Shown: positions 21,375 to 29,770, numbered from the stretch's first letter. The stretch: 43,641 bases of DNA from Acidimicrobiia bacterium (GCA_021296415.1 JAGWAL010000002.1:7816-51456); one strand, 5' to 3'. Notes: generated from the letters alone by a model not told the origin. Made by a program: numbers and translations.

Positions 21375-22025
21375 TCAGTCGCTGTCGCCGGCGTCGTCCT
21401 CCGCGGCCTCGTCACCCTCGGCGTCCGTCTCCTCGTCCTCTTCCTCGGACGTCGCCTCCTCGAGAGCCATGCGCGTGATGATCCCGGAGACCACCGGCGC
21501 CGTCTCGGGAACCAGGCACACCACACCGGGAGGCAGTTCGACGTCTCGCACGGTGAGCGCGGTCCCGACGGTCAGGTCGGTGATGTCGATCGTCAACGAG
21601 TTGGGAATCGAGCGAGGCTTGGCGAGGACACGCAGAGCGGCCAGCGACTGGTCGACGATGCCGTTCATGTCCAGCACCGCGGAGGCCTCCCCCGTCAGCC
21701 GGATCGGCACGTCCACAGCCACGTCGGCATCCGGATCGACGCGGACGAAGTCCACGTGCGTCACGTCGCCGCGCACGGGGTGGCGCTGCAGTTCCTTCAC
21801 GAGCGCGAGCTGCAGTTGCTCGCCGAACTCGAGGTTCAGCACCACGTTCAGCCCGGCCTCGGTGGACAGGGCACCGCGCAGGTCGCGGTAGTCCACCGTC
21901 ACGCTCACGGCGTCGTGGCCGAGGCCGTACACCACCGCAGGCACCTTGCCTTGCTGGCGGAGGCGGCGGGACGGCGCGCTACCCGTGGGACGGCCTAGTT
22001 CGAGGGGGAGAACGACTTCCTGCAT
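21375..22025 (-). CDS. rplY: 50S ribosomal protein bL25, long (Ctc) form
   Basis: This 216-residue protein has the N-terminal 5S rRNA-binding domain (RRLRQQGKVPAVVYGLG, VKELQRHPVRGDVTHVDFVRV), the C-terminal Ctc/TL5 beta domain (VDVPIRLTGEA, IPNSLTIDITDLTVG, VCLVPE) and an acidic Glu/Asp tail of about 30 residues. It is the general stress form of L25. ATG 22025 lies about 40 bases after a TAGGCT hexamer. Confidence 0.95.
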   Translation of the reverse strand: MQEVVLPLELGRPTGSAPSRRLRQQGKVPAVVYGLGHDAVSVTVDYRDLRGALSTEAGLNVVLNLEFGEQLQLALVKELQRHPVRGDVTHVDFVRVDPDADVAVDVPIRLTGEASAVLDMNGIVDQSLAALRVLAKPRSIPNSLTIDITDLTVGTALTVRDVELPPGVVCLVPETAPVVSGIITRMALEEATSEEEDEETDAEGDEAAEDDAGDSD

Positions 22026-22064
22026 GACATCCAGCGGCGAAGAATCGGCGGGCGAACCGGCGCG

Positions 22065-22070
22065 AGCCTA
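22065..22070 (-). promoter_or_regulatory. Candidate -10 box (TAGGCT) upstream of rplY
   Basis: TAGGCT on the minus strand lies 39 bases before the rplY start in the 73-base gap after prs, so rplY-pth-mfd may have a promoter of its own. Confidence 0.3.
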
Positions 22071-22098
22071 CCGGGGAGCGCTCCCGACCCGGCGCCAG

Positions 22099-23085
22099 TC
22101 AGGACAAGTTGTTGCCGCCGAAGATCTCACTCACCGAGGTGTCCTCGAACACGGCCCGGATGGCACTGGCGATGGTCGGCGCCACCGAGACGATCTCCAG
22201 CTTGTCGATGGTCTTCTCCGGGGGCATCGGCAGCGTGTCGGTGACGATGACCTCCTGAATCACCGAGTTCTTCAGGCGATCCACGGCCGGTCCCGAGAAC
22301 AGGCCGTGCGTCGTGGCGGCGTACACCTCGTCGGCACCCCGAGCCATCAACTGCTCGGCTGCGGCCACGATCGTCCCGCCCGTGTCGATCATGTCGTCGA
22401 TCAGGACGCAGACGCGCCCGGCGACCTCGCCCACGACCTCAAGGGCCTGCACGGTGCTCTTCTCTCCCCGGATCCGGCGCTTGTGAACGATCGCCAGGTC
22501 GGCCCCCAGGGCGATGGAGTAGCGCTCGGCGACCTTCACGCGACCCGCGTCGGGTGACACCACCACGAGGTCGTCGCCTAGGTCGGCAATGCGGTCGCAG
22601 AGCACGGGCATGGCCGTGAGGTGGTCCCAGGGTCCGTCGAAGAAGCCCTGGATCTGGCCGGAGTGCAGGTCCACACTGATGAGACGGCCGGCCCCGGCGA
22701 CGTCCAGCAGGTTGGCCATCAGCTTGGCCGAGATGGGTTCGCGCCCCTCGGCCTTGCGGTCCTGGCGGGCGTAGGGAAAGAACGGGCAGACGGCGGTGAC
22801 GCGTTTGGCCGAGGCGCGGTTCGCCGCGTCGACCATCACGAGCTGCTCGATGACGGCGTCGTTGACCGACCGGCCGTCGATCGCCGCGTGGGACTGGATG
22901 ATGAAGACGTCGGCGCCGCGGATGGACTGCCCGAACCGGCAGTGGATCTCGCCGTTGGCGAACTCCGACAGGTTCGTCTCGCACAGCCCGACCCCGAGAT
23001 GCTCGGCGATCGACTCCGCCAACTCCAGGTTTGCCCGGCCCGACAGGAGTTGCAGGCGCTTGGTTGTCACGAGGTGCACGGTCAT
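22099..23085 (-). CDS. prs: Ribose-phosphate pyrophosphokinase (PRPP synthetase)
   Basis: This 328-residue class I enzyme makes PRPP from ribose 5-phosphate and ATP. Motifs: NGEIHCRFGQSIRGADVF, FFPYARQDRKAEGREPISAK, the metal-binding DLHSGQIQGFF, VVVSPDAGRVKVAERYS, flexible-loop KRR, and the PRPP loop VCVLIDDMIDTGGT. ATG 23085 overlaps the glmU stop as ATGA, so it is translationally coupled to glmU, an order common to many bacteria. Confidence 0.96.
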   Translation of the reverse strand: MTVHLVTTKRLQLLSGRANLELAESIAEHLGVGLCETNLSEFANGEIHCRFGQSIRGADVFIIQSHAAIDGRSVNDAVIEQLVMVDAANRASAKRVTAVCPFFPYARQDRKAEGREPISAKLMANLLDVAGAGRLISVDLHSGQIQGFFDGPWDHLTAMPVLCDRIADLGDDLVVVSPDAGRVKVAERYSIALGADLAIVHKRRIRGEKSTVQALEVVGEVAGRVCVLIDDMIDTGGTIVAAAEQLMARGADEVYAATTHGLFSGPAVDRLKNSVIQEVIVTDTLPMPPEKTIDKLEIVSVAPTIASAIRAVFEDTSVSEIFGGNNLS

Positions 23086-24170
23086 CCTCCCTCGTCGGGT
23101 TGCGGCTCCGGTGGGACCGCCGTGGGCCCGAGTATCGCGAACGGTCCCACGTGCTGCCGGGGACTGATCTCGGCGTCGGTGCCGTGGCTCATCTCGACGA
23201 CCGCCTCGGCGCCCACCGCACAGTCGACGAGCCGCGTGTGCGGACCGATGACGGCCCCCTTGCCGACGACGGTGTGACCCTCCAGAACGGTGCCGGGAAG
23301 CAGCACCACCCCCGCGGCGAGGCGGACGGTCACGTCCAGGTAGGTGTTGGCTGGATCCATGATGGCCACACCCGCCCGCAGCCATCCGTCGATCACACGC
23401 CGCCCGACCTCGGCGCGGGCACGGGCCAGCTGTTCCTGGTTGTTCACGCCCTGGGCCTCGGTGGGATCACCGAGGGTGGAGGCCTCCACCCTGTGGCCCA
23501 TCTGGGCGAGGACCTTGACGACGTCGGTCAGGTAGAACTCGCCGGCGGCGTTGTCGGGGCGAATGCGGCGCAGCGCCGGGCCGAGGAAGCTGCGGCGGAC
23601 CACGTAGACCGAGGTGCCGATCTCGTCGATGGCCGCCTCGACCGCCGAGGCATCGGCCTGTTCGACGATGCGACGCACCGCGCCGTCGCCGCTTCGCACG
23701 ACGCGCCCGTAGCCCGAGGGGTCGCCGACGCGCGCCGTCAGCAGCGTGCAGGCGGCGCCGCTGTCGAGATGGCTCTCGACGAGCGATCGGAGCGTCGCTG
23801 GGCGCAACAGGGGCGCGTCGCCGGGAACGATGATCAACTCGCCCGCCTCGGGATCGCCCGCCGGATCGGGCAGAGCCGCCAAGCCGCAGGCGGCGGCGTC
23901 GCCGGTGCCGCGTGGGACGGGCTGCTCGGCGAAGTCGAGGGGCAGATGTCCCGTGCGGGACTGCATCTCCTTCGCCACGATCTCGTCGTCCGGTCCCAGG
24001 ACGACCACGATGCGGTCCGGGCGGCAGGCGCTGAGCGCGTCGACCACGTGGGCCAGCATCGGTGCCCCGCCGATCCGGTGGAGAGGCTTGCGCACGCTCG
24101 ACCGCATCCGGGCGCCGCGACCGGCTGCCAGCACGATCGCCGAGACGTCGACTCCGCCGAACGCGCTCAC
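23082..24170 (-). CDS. glmU: GlmU-type N-acetylglucosamine-1-phosphate uridylyltransferase lacking the acetyltransferase half
   Basis: This 362-residue protein has a complete uridylyltransferase domain: VLAAGRGARMRSSVRKPLH, EQPVPRGTGDAA, VPGDAPLL, SGYGRVVR, YLTDVV and EAQGVNNQEQLA. It then has only the first turns of the left-handed beta helix (LPGTVLEGHTVVGKGAVIG) and ends after HVGPFAIL. Full GlmU is about 460 residues and its acetyltransferase Arg, Lys, His and Tyr residues all lie beyond this point. The stop overlaps prs, so there is no downstream remnant. It should make UDP-GlcNAc only from ready GlcNAc-1-P. GTG 24170 is the start. Confidence 0.88.
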   Translation of the reverse strand: MSAFGGVDVSAIVLAAGRGARMRSSVRKPLHRIGGAPMLAHVVDALSACRPDRIVVVLGPDDEIVAKEMQSRTGHLPLDFAEQPVPRGTGDAAACGLAALPDPAGDPEAGELIIVPGDAPLLRPATLRSLVESHLDSGAACTLLTARVGDPSGYGRVVRSGDGAVRRIVEQADASAVEAAIDEIGTSVYVVRRSFLGPALRRIRPDNAAGEFYLTDVVKVLAQMGHRVEASTLGDPTEAQGVNNQEQLARARAEVGRRVIDGWLRAGVAIMDPANTYLDVTVRLAAGVVLLPGTVLEGHTVVGKGAVIGPHTRLVDCAVGAEAVVEMSHGTDAEISPRQHVGPFAILGPTAVPPEPQPDEGG

Positions 24171-24211
24171 GGGGCGATCAGTCTGCTTGCCGGGTGGGTC
24201 GGGGCATCATG

Positions 24212-24283
24212 CTGGCCGGGCAGGGCTCGAACCTGCAACCTCCTGATCCAAAGTCAGGCGTTCTACCGTTGAACTACCGGCCA
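24212..24283 (-). tRNA. tRNA-Gln (UUG)
   Basis: The 72-base cloverleaf has a 7-bp acceptor stem (TGGCCGG with CCGGCCA), a GTTC/GAAC D-arm, an anticodon stem CCTGA/TCAGG with loop CTTTGGA (anticodon TTG, plus-strand 24249-24251), variable loop AGGTT and T-arm GCAGG/CCTGC with TTCGAGC. U1-A72 and discriminator G73 are tRNA-Gln identity features. The 3' CCA is not encoded (GCAT follows). It lies 41 bases before glmU in the same direction. Confidence 0.96.
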
Positions 24284-24372
24284 CCGTACCGCCACGCTAG
24301 CGGGCGCCTCGCAGCCGGTGGCGGCCCGGACCACCGATCCGCCGGCAGCGGTGCTTCGCGCCGCCGACCCGC

Positions 24373-24378
24373 TAGGCT
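24373..24378 (+). promoter_or_regulatory. Candidate -10 box (TAGGCT) of a leaderless bS22 promoter
   Basis: TAGGCT ends 9 bases before the ATG at 24388, with no ribosome binding site between, so the transcript would begin at or just before the start codon. Confidence 0.4.
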
Positions 24379-24387
24379 CGCGCACCC

Positions 24388-24486
24388 ATGGGTTCGCTCA
24401 TCAAGAAGCGCCGCAAGCGCATGCGGAAGAAGAAGTACCGCAAGATGCGCCGGCGCACCCGTTTCCAGCGCCGCAGGGGCCGCTGA
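24388..24486 (+). CDS. Small ribosomal protein bS22 (AURKAIP1/COX24 domain)
   Basis: This 32-residue, extremely basic protein starts MGSLIKKRRKRMRKKKYRKM and ends RTRFQRRRGR. It matches the actinobacterial AURKAIP1/COX24-domain protein seen as bS22 in Mycobacterium smegmatis 30S subunits, which starts MGSVIKKRRKRM. It is the only plus-strand gene in the long minus-strand run between 4055 and 31000, apart from the pseudogene. It is easy to miss because of its size. Confidence 0.9.
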   Translation: MGSLIKKRRKRMRKKKYRKMRRRTRFQRRRGR

Positions 24487-24502
24487 GCCGTCGACCGGCT
24501 GC

Positions 24503-25255
24503 TCAGTTGGCCGGTATCGTCCGCACCACCCTCCGCCCCGGAGCCGGGTAGGACCCTTCCACGAACCACGTCGAACCGCTGCCGGCGAGCCGAGGACGCT
24601 GCCCGGTGGCTTCCGCCAACTCGTCACGCACGTGGGCCAGGCGCGGCTCGACGGCAACCGCCGCCTGCTCGAGGTCGTTGCCGGCAGCTCCGGCGGGCCC
24701 CCCGAGTTCGTCCCAGGCGCGGTAGACCGCAGCCGTCGAACACCCGAAGGGCGGCGTGCACAGGGTGAACGTGCGCGGTTCGAAGGCGAGGGCCTCGATG
24801 ATTTCGCCGATGCCGCGCACGTCGGCGCGCCCACCGCGCAGGCAGAAGGCCACGTCGGCGCCGAGTTGCGAGGCGCGCTCGGCGTCGTCGAAGCCCGCCC
24901 AGCGAAGGATCGCCGCCGCATCGGCGGAACCTCCACCCAGTCCCGCACCGGCCGGGATGGCCTTGTACAAGGTCACACGGGCCCGGCGGCCCACCAGAGC
25001 CAGCGCCCGCGTCACCAGATTCTCCGCGCCGACCGGCACGTCCGGGTGGGTCGCGGGCACCTCCGCCGACCCCGGCGTCCCGACAGCGCCGGCGTCCATC
25101 ACGATCAGCCCGTCGCCCGGCTCGACGACGAGGCGATCCGCCAGGTCGAGCGTCACCATCTCCGCTTCGATGAGGTGGTACCCGTCGGGGCGCCGCCCGA
25201 TGATCCGCAGGGCGAGGGTGAGCTTGGCCGGCGCCACCAGCACCGCCGCGGTCAC
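24503..25255 (-). CDS. ispE: 4-diphosphocytidyl-2-C-methyl-D-erythritol kinase
   Basis: This 250-residue GHMP kinase phosphorylates CDP-methylerythritol in the MEP isoprenoid pathway. Motifs: APAKLTLALRIIGRRPDGYH at the N-terminus, the ATP loop IPAGAGLGGGSADAAAIL, LGADVAFCLRGG and the C-terminal RLAGSGSTWF. It is slightly short at the C-terminus against typical members of about 280-300. GTG 25255 overlaps the rsmA stop as GTGA, following the rpf-rsmA-ispE order of mycobacteria. Confidence 0.92.
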   Translation of the reverse strand: MTAAVLVAPAKLTLALRIIGRRPDGYHLIEAEMVTLDLADRLVVEPGDGLIVMDAGAVGTPGSAEVPATHPDVPVGAENLVTRALALVGRRARVTLYKAIPAGAGLGGGSADAAAILRWAGFDDAERASQLGADVAFCLRGGRADVRGIGEIIEALAFEPRTFTLCTPPFGCSTAAVYRAWDELGGPAGAAGNDLEQAAVAVEPRLAHVRDELAEATGQRPRLAGSGSTWFVEGSYPAPGRRVVRTIPAN

Positions 25256-26133
25256 GGTTCGCTCCCGCGCCTCTCGGCGGCCCCGGCCGGGGCGGCGGCC
25301 GCCGTCACGGCGAACGCCAGGCGCGACCAGTCACCAACCGTCAACTCACCGGGACGGGCGGCCGGATCCACTCCCGCCGCAGCGAACGCCGCCGGCTCGA
25401 CGGCACCGCGCAGCGACGACCGCAGCATCTTGCGTCTCTGACCGAACGCGCGGCGCGCCAGCCCGAAGAGCTCCTCGACGTTGGCCGCAGCGGGCTCGGG
25501 AAGCCGGCGGATCGCCAGCAGGGCCGAGGAGACCCGGGGACGGGGCCAGAACACCGTCGGCGGCACACCCCCGAGCACATCGGCCCGCGCCCAGCAGGCG
25601 ACCTTGAGGGACGGCAGGCCGTAGGCCCGGTGGCCGGGCGCCGCGGCCAGACGCTCCGCGACCTCGCGCTGCACCATGACCACGATGTCGGTGATCTGTG
25701 GCAGATGGTCCAGCACGTCCAGCAGGAGCGGGGTTCCCACGTTGTAGGGCAGGTTGGCGACCAGCCTCCAGCGGTCGCTGTCGCTCTCCGTCGAGTTGGC
25801 GGCATCCAGCCGCGGCGCCCAGGCCGCCAGATCGGTGGCATCGGCGTGCAGCACCTCCACGTCGCGACCGACGGTCACCTCCGCGAGGGCGCCCAGGAGA
25901 CGCTCGTCGATCTCCACGGCGAGCACTCCGGCGCCGGCATCGGCGAGGGCGACGGTCAGCGCCCCGCAGCCCGCGCCGATCTCCACCACCCGCTGGCCGG
26001 GCGCGACGCCCGCCAGGCGCACGACCCGTTCCACGGTGTTGGGGTCGATGACGAAGTGCTGTCCCAGCGAGCGGCGCGGCCGCACGTCGTGGCGGCGGAG
26101 CAGGTCGGCCACCGCGGCGGCCCCGAGTGTCAC
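25252..26133 (-). CDS. rsmA: 16S rRNA (adenine1518/1519-N6)-dimethyltransferase (KsgA)
   Basis: This 293-residue protein has RPRRSLGQHFVIDPNTVERVV, the SAM-binding VVEIGAGCGALTVAL, AVEIDERL, the catalytic LVANLPYNVGTPLL, VMVQREVAERL, VFWPRPRVSSALL and the C-terminal RRAFGQRRKMLRSSL. It dimethylates two adjacent adenines near the 3' end of 16S rRNA. GTG 26133 is chosen since it lies just after a GGGGG stretch and gives the family N-terminus. It starts 14 bases after the Rpf lipoprotein gene. Confidence 0.95.
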   Translation of the reverse strand: MTLGAAAVADLLRRHDVRPRRSLGQHFVIDPNTVERVVRLAGVAPGQRVVEIGAGCGALTVALADAGAGVLAVEIDERLLGALAEVTVGRDVEVLHADATDLAAWAPRLDAANSTESDSDRWRLVANLPYNVGTPLLLDVLDHLPQITDIVVMVQREVAERLAAAPGHRAYGLPSLKVACWARADVLGGVPPTVFWPRPRVSSALLAIRRLPEPAAANVEELFGLARRAFGQRRKMLRSSLRGAVEPAAFAAAGVDPAARPGELTVGDWSRLAFAVTAAAAPAGAAERRGSEP

Positions 26134-26147
26134 CGTGGCGCCCCCAT

Positions 26148-27395
26148 TCAGGCGCCGGGCCGGAGGTAGCGTCCGCACACCGGCCACGGCTGGTCGCCGC
26201 GCTCCTCCCAGAGCCTGTAGGCCATGCGGTCCTGGTCGTGGGTCGTGGCCGCAGACGGGAGGATGCCCACGAGCCGCGGGTAGTTGCGGCTGGCCACGAA
26301 GTCCCAGGTGTCGGGCCAGAACTGGTAGGCGCCGTAGTAGCGGTCGTCGGGACTGACGGCGCGGTAGTTGCCACTGGACTCGCAGTGCCGCAGGTCCGCC
26401 CACTGCTCAGGCGTCGGGAAGCCCGGCACGTCCGGGGGGATCGCCGGCTGCAGCGACGGATCGACCTCCGGTTCCGGCGTCTCTTGGGGTTGTGTGGTGT
26501 CCGGCGCACCGTCCGGTTGCTCGCCGGCGTCCCCGGTCGGGGGAGGCCCGCTCGCATCCTCGCCGTCCGGGTCGGCGCCGGCCGTCTCCTCCGAGCTGGG
26601 GGCCGGTGCCGGATTCTCTCCCCCGTCGCCCTCGTCGGGGGGAGGGTCCGGCGGCGAGGCGGGGGCCGTCGCCGGTGCGGCCGTCCCGTCCGCCGGCGGT
26701 TCCCCGCTGAAGACGTGCCGGCAGGCCGGCCACGGAGCGGAGCCCGACTCGATCCACAGGTAGTACGCCATCCGGTCCTGGTCCGCGGGGGCCGCCTCGG
26801 CCGGGAGGACACCCAGGAGCTCGGTGTAGCGCTGCCCGGCCAGGCGATCCCACGTCGCGACCGTGAACTGGTAGGCCCCGAAGTACTGCCCGGAGGGATG
26901 CACGAACCCGTAGTCGCCCTGCGACTCGCACTGCCGCAGCGCCTCCCACACCGCTCCCGAGGGGAACGTGCGCCCCTCTGACGTTTCGACCTGCTGCGGT
27001 GCTTGCGGCGAGCCGGCCGGAGCTTGCGGCGAACTAGCCGGAGTCGACTGCGGCACAGCACCCGGCGGCGACGGGGCCGGAGGTTGCGGCGCGGCATCGC
27101 CCGGAGCCGGAGCGGGAGCCGAACCCGGCGTTGCGGCGGCGGGCGGCTCACCGGAGCCCGACGGCGCGGCGGCTGAGCCGTCGGCGGCCACCGACGGCGT
27201 CGAGGTACCCGGTTCCGGCGGCTGCTCGCCGGAACCGGTTGTCTCCGACCCGCAGGCGGCGGCAAGCGACACAACCACCGCGATCGTCACGCGCGCGCCG
27301 AAGGCCGGGGCTCGGCGGCACGGAGCAGTCACCCGAGCGCGCCCGATCATTCCCGCCGCCCACGCTCGCCGAATGCAGTGAACCCTGATAAGCAC
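26148..27395 (-). CDS. Lipoprotein with two resuscitation-promoting-factor-like transglycosylase domains
   Basis: This protein of up to 415 residues has a lipoprotein signal (VTIAVVVSLAAAC, lipid Cys48), a Pro/Ala/Ser-rich linker, Rpf-like domain 1 (about 144-225, WEALRQCESQGDYGFV, Glu157), a second Pro-rich linker, and Rpf-like domain 2 (about 327-407, WADLRHCESSGNYRAV, Glu339). Both repeat GAYQF, TWD, DQDRMAY and PWP-x-C. Rpf proteins cleave peptidoglycan and wake dormant cells. The place between tatD and rsmA is that of mycobacterial rpfB, but the DUF348/G5 domains of RpfB are absent. The start may be GTG 27395 or ATG 27350. Confidence 0.87.
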   Translation of the reverse strand: MLIRVHCIRRAWAAGMIGRARVTAPCRRAPAFGARVTIAVVVSLAAACGSETTGSGEQPPEPGTSTPSVAADGSAAAPSGSGEPPAAATPGSAPAPAPGDAAPQPPAPSPPGAVPQSTPASSPQAPAGSPQAPQQVETSEGRTFPSGAVWEALRQCESQGDYGFVHPSGQYFGAYQFTVATWDRLAGQRYTELLGVLPAEAAPADQDRMAYYLWIESGSAPWPACRHVFSGEPPADGTAAPATAPASPPDPPPDEGDGGENPAPAPSSEETAGADPDGEDASGPPPTGDAGEQPDGAPDTTQPQETPEPEVDPSLQPAIPPDVPGFPTPEQWADLRHCESSGNYRAVSPDDRYYGAYQFWPDTWDFVASRNYPRLVGILPSAATTHDQDRMAYRLWEERGDQPWPVCGRYLRPGA

Positions 27396-27448
27396 AAAAG
27401 GCTACGACCGATGCTCCCGGGGGGACGAATCGCCGCCGGCCGGGGGCC

Positions 27449-28240
27449 TCAGCTCGCGATGAGCCCGTCCAGTCCGAAGACCCGAACGGCGTTGGCCGTC
27501 GTGATCGCCGCCACCTCGTGCGGTGGCACGCCTCGTGCCTGCGCCACCGCAGCGCCGACCAGCGGCACGTTGGCGGGGCTGTTGGGTCGGCCGCGCAGGG
27601 GCACCGGTGCCAGGAGCGGTGCGTCGGTCTCCACCAGCAGCCGGTCGGCGGGGCAGCGGGCCGCCGCCTCACGCACTTCCGGCGCCTTGGGGAAGGACAC
27701 GATGCCGCTGAACGAGAGGTAGGCCCCGATCGCGAGCGCCCGCTCGGCCTCGCGCACGCCGCCGGTGAAGCAGTGCATGACCGTGCGCTCCGGCACACCC
27801 TCGGCAGCCAGGATGGCAAACGTGTCGTCCCACGCCGAACGGCTGTGCACGACGAGCGCGAGTCCCGCCTCCTGCGCCAGCGCGATCTGGTGAGCGAAGA
27901 CCCGCCGCTGGTCGGGACGCGGCGAGTGGTCGTAGTGGTAGTCCAATCCGCACTCCCCGACGGCCACGACGTTCTCGAGAGCCAGCAGCTCGGTGAGCCC
28001 CTCGGTTCCGGTGCTCGCCTCGTGCGGATGGACCCCGACGGAGGCGCGGACCTCCCGATGGCGGCCTGCCACGGCGATCGCCTCGCGGGAATCGGCCACG
28101 TCGGTGCCGATGGCGACGAGGGCGGCCACACCCGCGGCGCGGGCCGCAGCCACCTCGCCGTCGCAGGACTCGAGCTTCAGATGGCAGTGCGTGTCGATCC
28201 ACGTCCCGCCGGGAGCACCGGCGGGACGCACCCCGGCCAC
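27449..28240 (-). CDS. tatD: TatD family metal-dependent hydrolase (DNase)
   Basis: This 263-residue amidohydrolase-fold protein shows the metal ligands: DTHCHL near residue 16, VGECGLDYHYDHSP (Glu), VVHSRSAWDD (His), MHCFTGG (His) and VETDAPLLAPVPLRGRPN (Asp). TatD enzymes are 3'-5' exonucleases or deoxyribonucleases linked to DNA damage. GTG 28240 lies 9 bases after metG, the metG-tatD-rpf order of actinobacteria. Confidence 0.93.
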   Translation of the reverse strand: MAGVRPAGAPGGTWIDTHCHLKLESCDGEVAAARAAGVAALVAIGTDVADSREAIAVAGRHREVRASVGVHPHEASTGTEGLTELLALENVVAVGECGLDYHYDHSPRPDQRRVFAHQIALAQEAGLALVVHSRSAWDDTFAILAAEGVPERTVMHCFTGGVREAERALAIGAYLSFSGIVSFPKAPEVREAAARCPADRLLVETDAPLLAPVPLRGRPNSPANVPLVGAAVAQARGVPPHEVAAITTANAVRVFGLDGLIAS

Positions 28241-28249
28241 GACCGCCGC

Positions 28250-29758
28250 TCAGTCGGCCGACAGGCGCGGGAACAGCGGGGCGCCGGCGGTGACCGTCAG
28301 GCCACCGGGATACTGCCCCCAGATCGCCGCGCCGGGCAGGCGCGCTTGCGACGGGTCGCCGGCGAGGCCGATGCGCCGCCACACCTCGGCGCACGACCGC
28401 GGAATCGCCGGATGCGCCAGCACCGCCACGATCCGCAGGGCCTCCAGGGCGTCGCCGAGCACGGCATCCCGCGCGGGCCCGGGGTCGAGCTTCCAGGGTT
28501 GATGCGCCTGCAGGTACTCGTTGGTCTCCCGGACGATGCGCCAGGTCGCCTCCAGCGCGACCGAAGGTTGCACCCGGTCCCATGCCTCGGCGGCGGACGC
28601 GTACGCCTGCTCGGTGACGACCCCCAGCGGGCTTTCGGGTACCGGCGCGCTGCCGAGCGACCCGGCGGAGCGCGCCACGATGCTGGTGACGCGCTGCAGC
28701 AGGTTGCCGAGCCCGTTGGCCAGGTCGCTGTTGCAGCGCTGGACCAGCGCCTCGTAGCTGAAATCGCTGTCGGGCCCGAAGGGGTTGTCCCGCAGCACCG
28801 AGTAGCGCAGACCGTCCACGCCGAGGTCGGCGGCCAGATCGGCCGGCGCGATCTGAACCACGCTGGACTTGGCCATCTTGGCGCCGCTCACGAGCAGCCA
28901 GCCGTGCACGTGGAACCGCGGCAGGGGTTCCACTCCCGCCGCCATCAGCATCGCCGGCCAGTACACACAGTGGAAGCGGATGATGTCCTTGCCGAGCAGG
29001 TGGCGGCACGCCGGCCACCAGGTGGCGAAACGCTCGTCGTCGGTGCCGTAGCCGGCGGCGGTGGCGTAGTTGGTGAGGGCGTCGTACCACACGTAGAAGA
29101 CGTGCTTGCGATCCCACGGCACGGGGATCCCCCACTGCAGGGAGGTGCGTGTGATCGAGAGGTCCTCCAGGCCGCCCCGGACGAGCGCCCGGGCCTCGTT
29201 CCGGTAGCGCTCGGGGGTGATGTTGTCGGGCACGGCCTCGAACCACGCCAGGAGCCGGTCGCGGAACGCCGACAGCCGGAAGAAGTAGTTGTCCTCCGCC
29301 ATCTCCTCGACCGGGCTCTCGTGGATCGGGCAGTTGCCGTCGGTCAGATCGGCCTCGGCGTAGTACGCCTCACACGACACGCAGTACACACCCTGGTAGG
29401 TGTCCTTGTAGACGTAGCCGTTCTCGTAGCAGCGCTCCAGCAGGGTCTGCACGGCCGTGTGGTGGCGCGCCTCGGTGGTGCGGATGAAGTCGTCGTAGGC
29501 GATGTCGAGCAGGTCCCACGCCTCGCGGAAGCGCCTGCTGGTGCGGTCGGCCTGCTCCTGGGGGGTGAGGCCGTTCTCCTCGGCGGCGCGCTGCACCTTC
29601 AGCCCGTGCTCGTCGGTGCCGGTGAGGTAGAACACCTCGTCGCCGTGCAGTCGCCGCCAGCGGCACAGGGCATCGCCGTTCAGCGTCGTGTAGGCGTGGC
29701 CCATGTGCGGCACGTCGTTGACGTAATAGATGGGGGTCGTTGCGAAGTACCGGGCCAC
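28250..29758 (-). CDS. metG: Methionyl-tRNA synthetase
   Basis: This 502-residue class I synthetase has the HIGH motif as HMGH (18-21), a zinc knuckle (CVSCEAYYAE then CPIHESP), the segment FYVWYDALTNY, and the KMSKS loop as KMAKS at 294-298, where Ala replaces the first Ser. The anticodon-binding domain follows (EATWRIVRETNEYLQAHQPW). The Ala change is conservative but off consensus. GTG 29758 lies directly after a TATCGT hexamer, pointing to leaderless transcription. Confidence 0.95.
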   Translation of the reverse strand: MARYFATTPIYYVNDVPHMGHAYTTLNGDALCRWRRLHGDEVFYLTGTDEHGLKVQRAAEENGLTPQEQADRTSRRFREAWDLLDIAYDDFIRTTEARHHTAVQTLLERCYENGYVYKDTYQGVYCVSCEAYYAEADLTDGNCPIHESPVEEMAEDNYFFRLSAFRDRLLAWFEAVPDNITPERYRNEARALVRGGLEDLSITRTSLQWGIPVPWDRKHVFYVWYDALTNYATAAGYGTDDERFATWWPACRHLLGKDIIRFHCVYWPAMLMAAGVEPLPRFHVHGWLLVSGAKMAKSSVVQIAPADLAADLGVDGLRYSVLRDNPFGPDSDFSYEALVQRCNSDLANGLGNLLQRVTSIVARSAGSLGSAPVPESPLGVVTEQAYASAAEAWDRVQPSVALEATWRIVRETNEYLQAHQPWKLDPGPARDAVLGDALEALRIVAVLAHPAIPRSCAEVWRRIGLAGDPSQARLPGAAIWGQYPGGLTVTAGAPLFPRLSAD

Positions 29759-29764
29759 CCCGCC

Positions 29765-29770
29765 ACGATA
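29765..29770 (-). promoter_or_regulatory. Candidate -10 box (TATCGT) of a leaderless metG promoter
   Basis: TATCGT on the minus strand ends 6 bases before the metG GTG, in the 61-base gap after rsmI. It would start transcription at the initiation codon of the metG-tatD-rpf-rsmA-ispE run. Confidence 0.3.
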
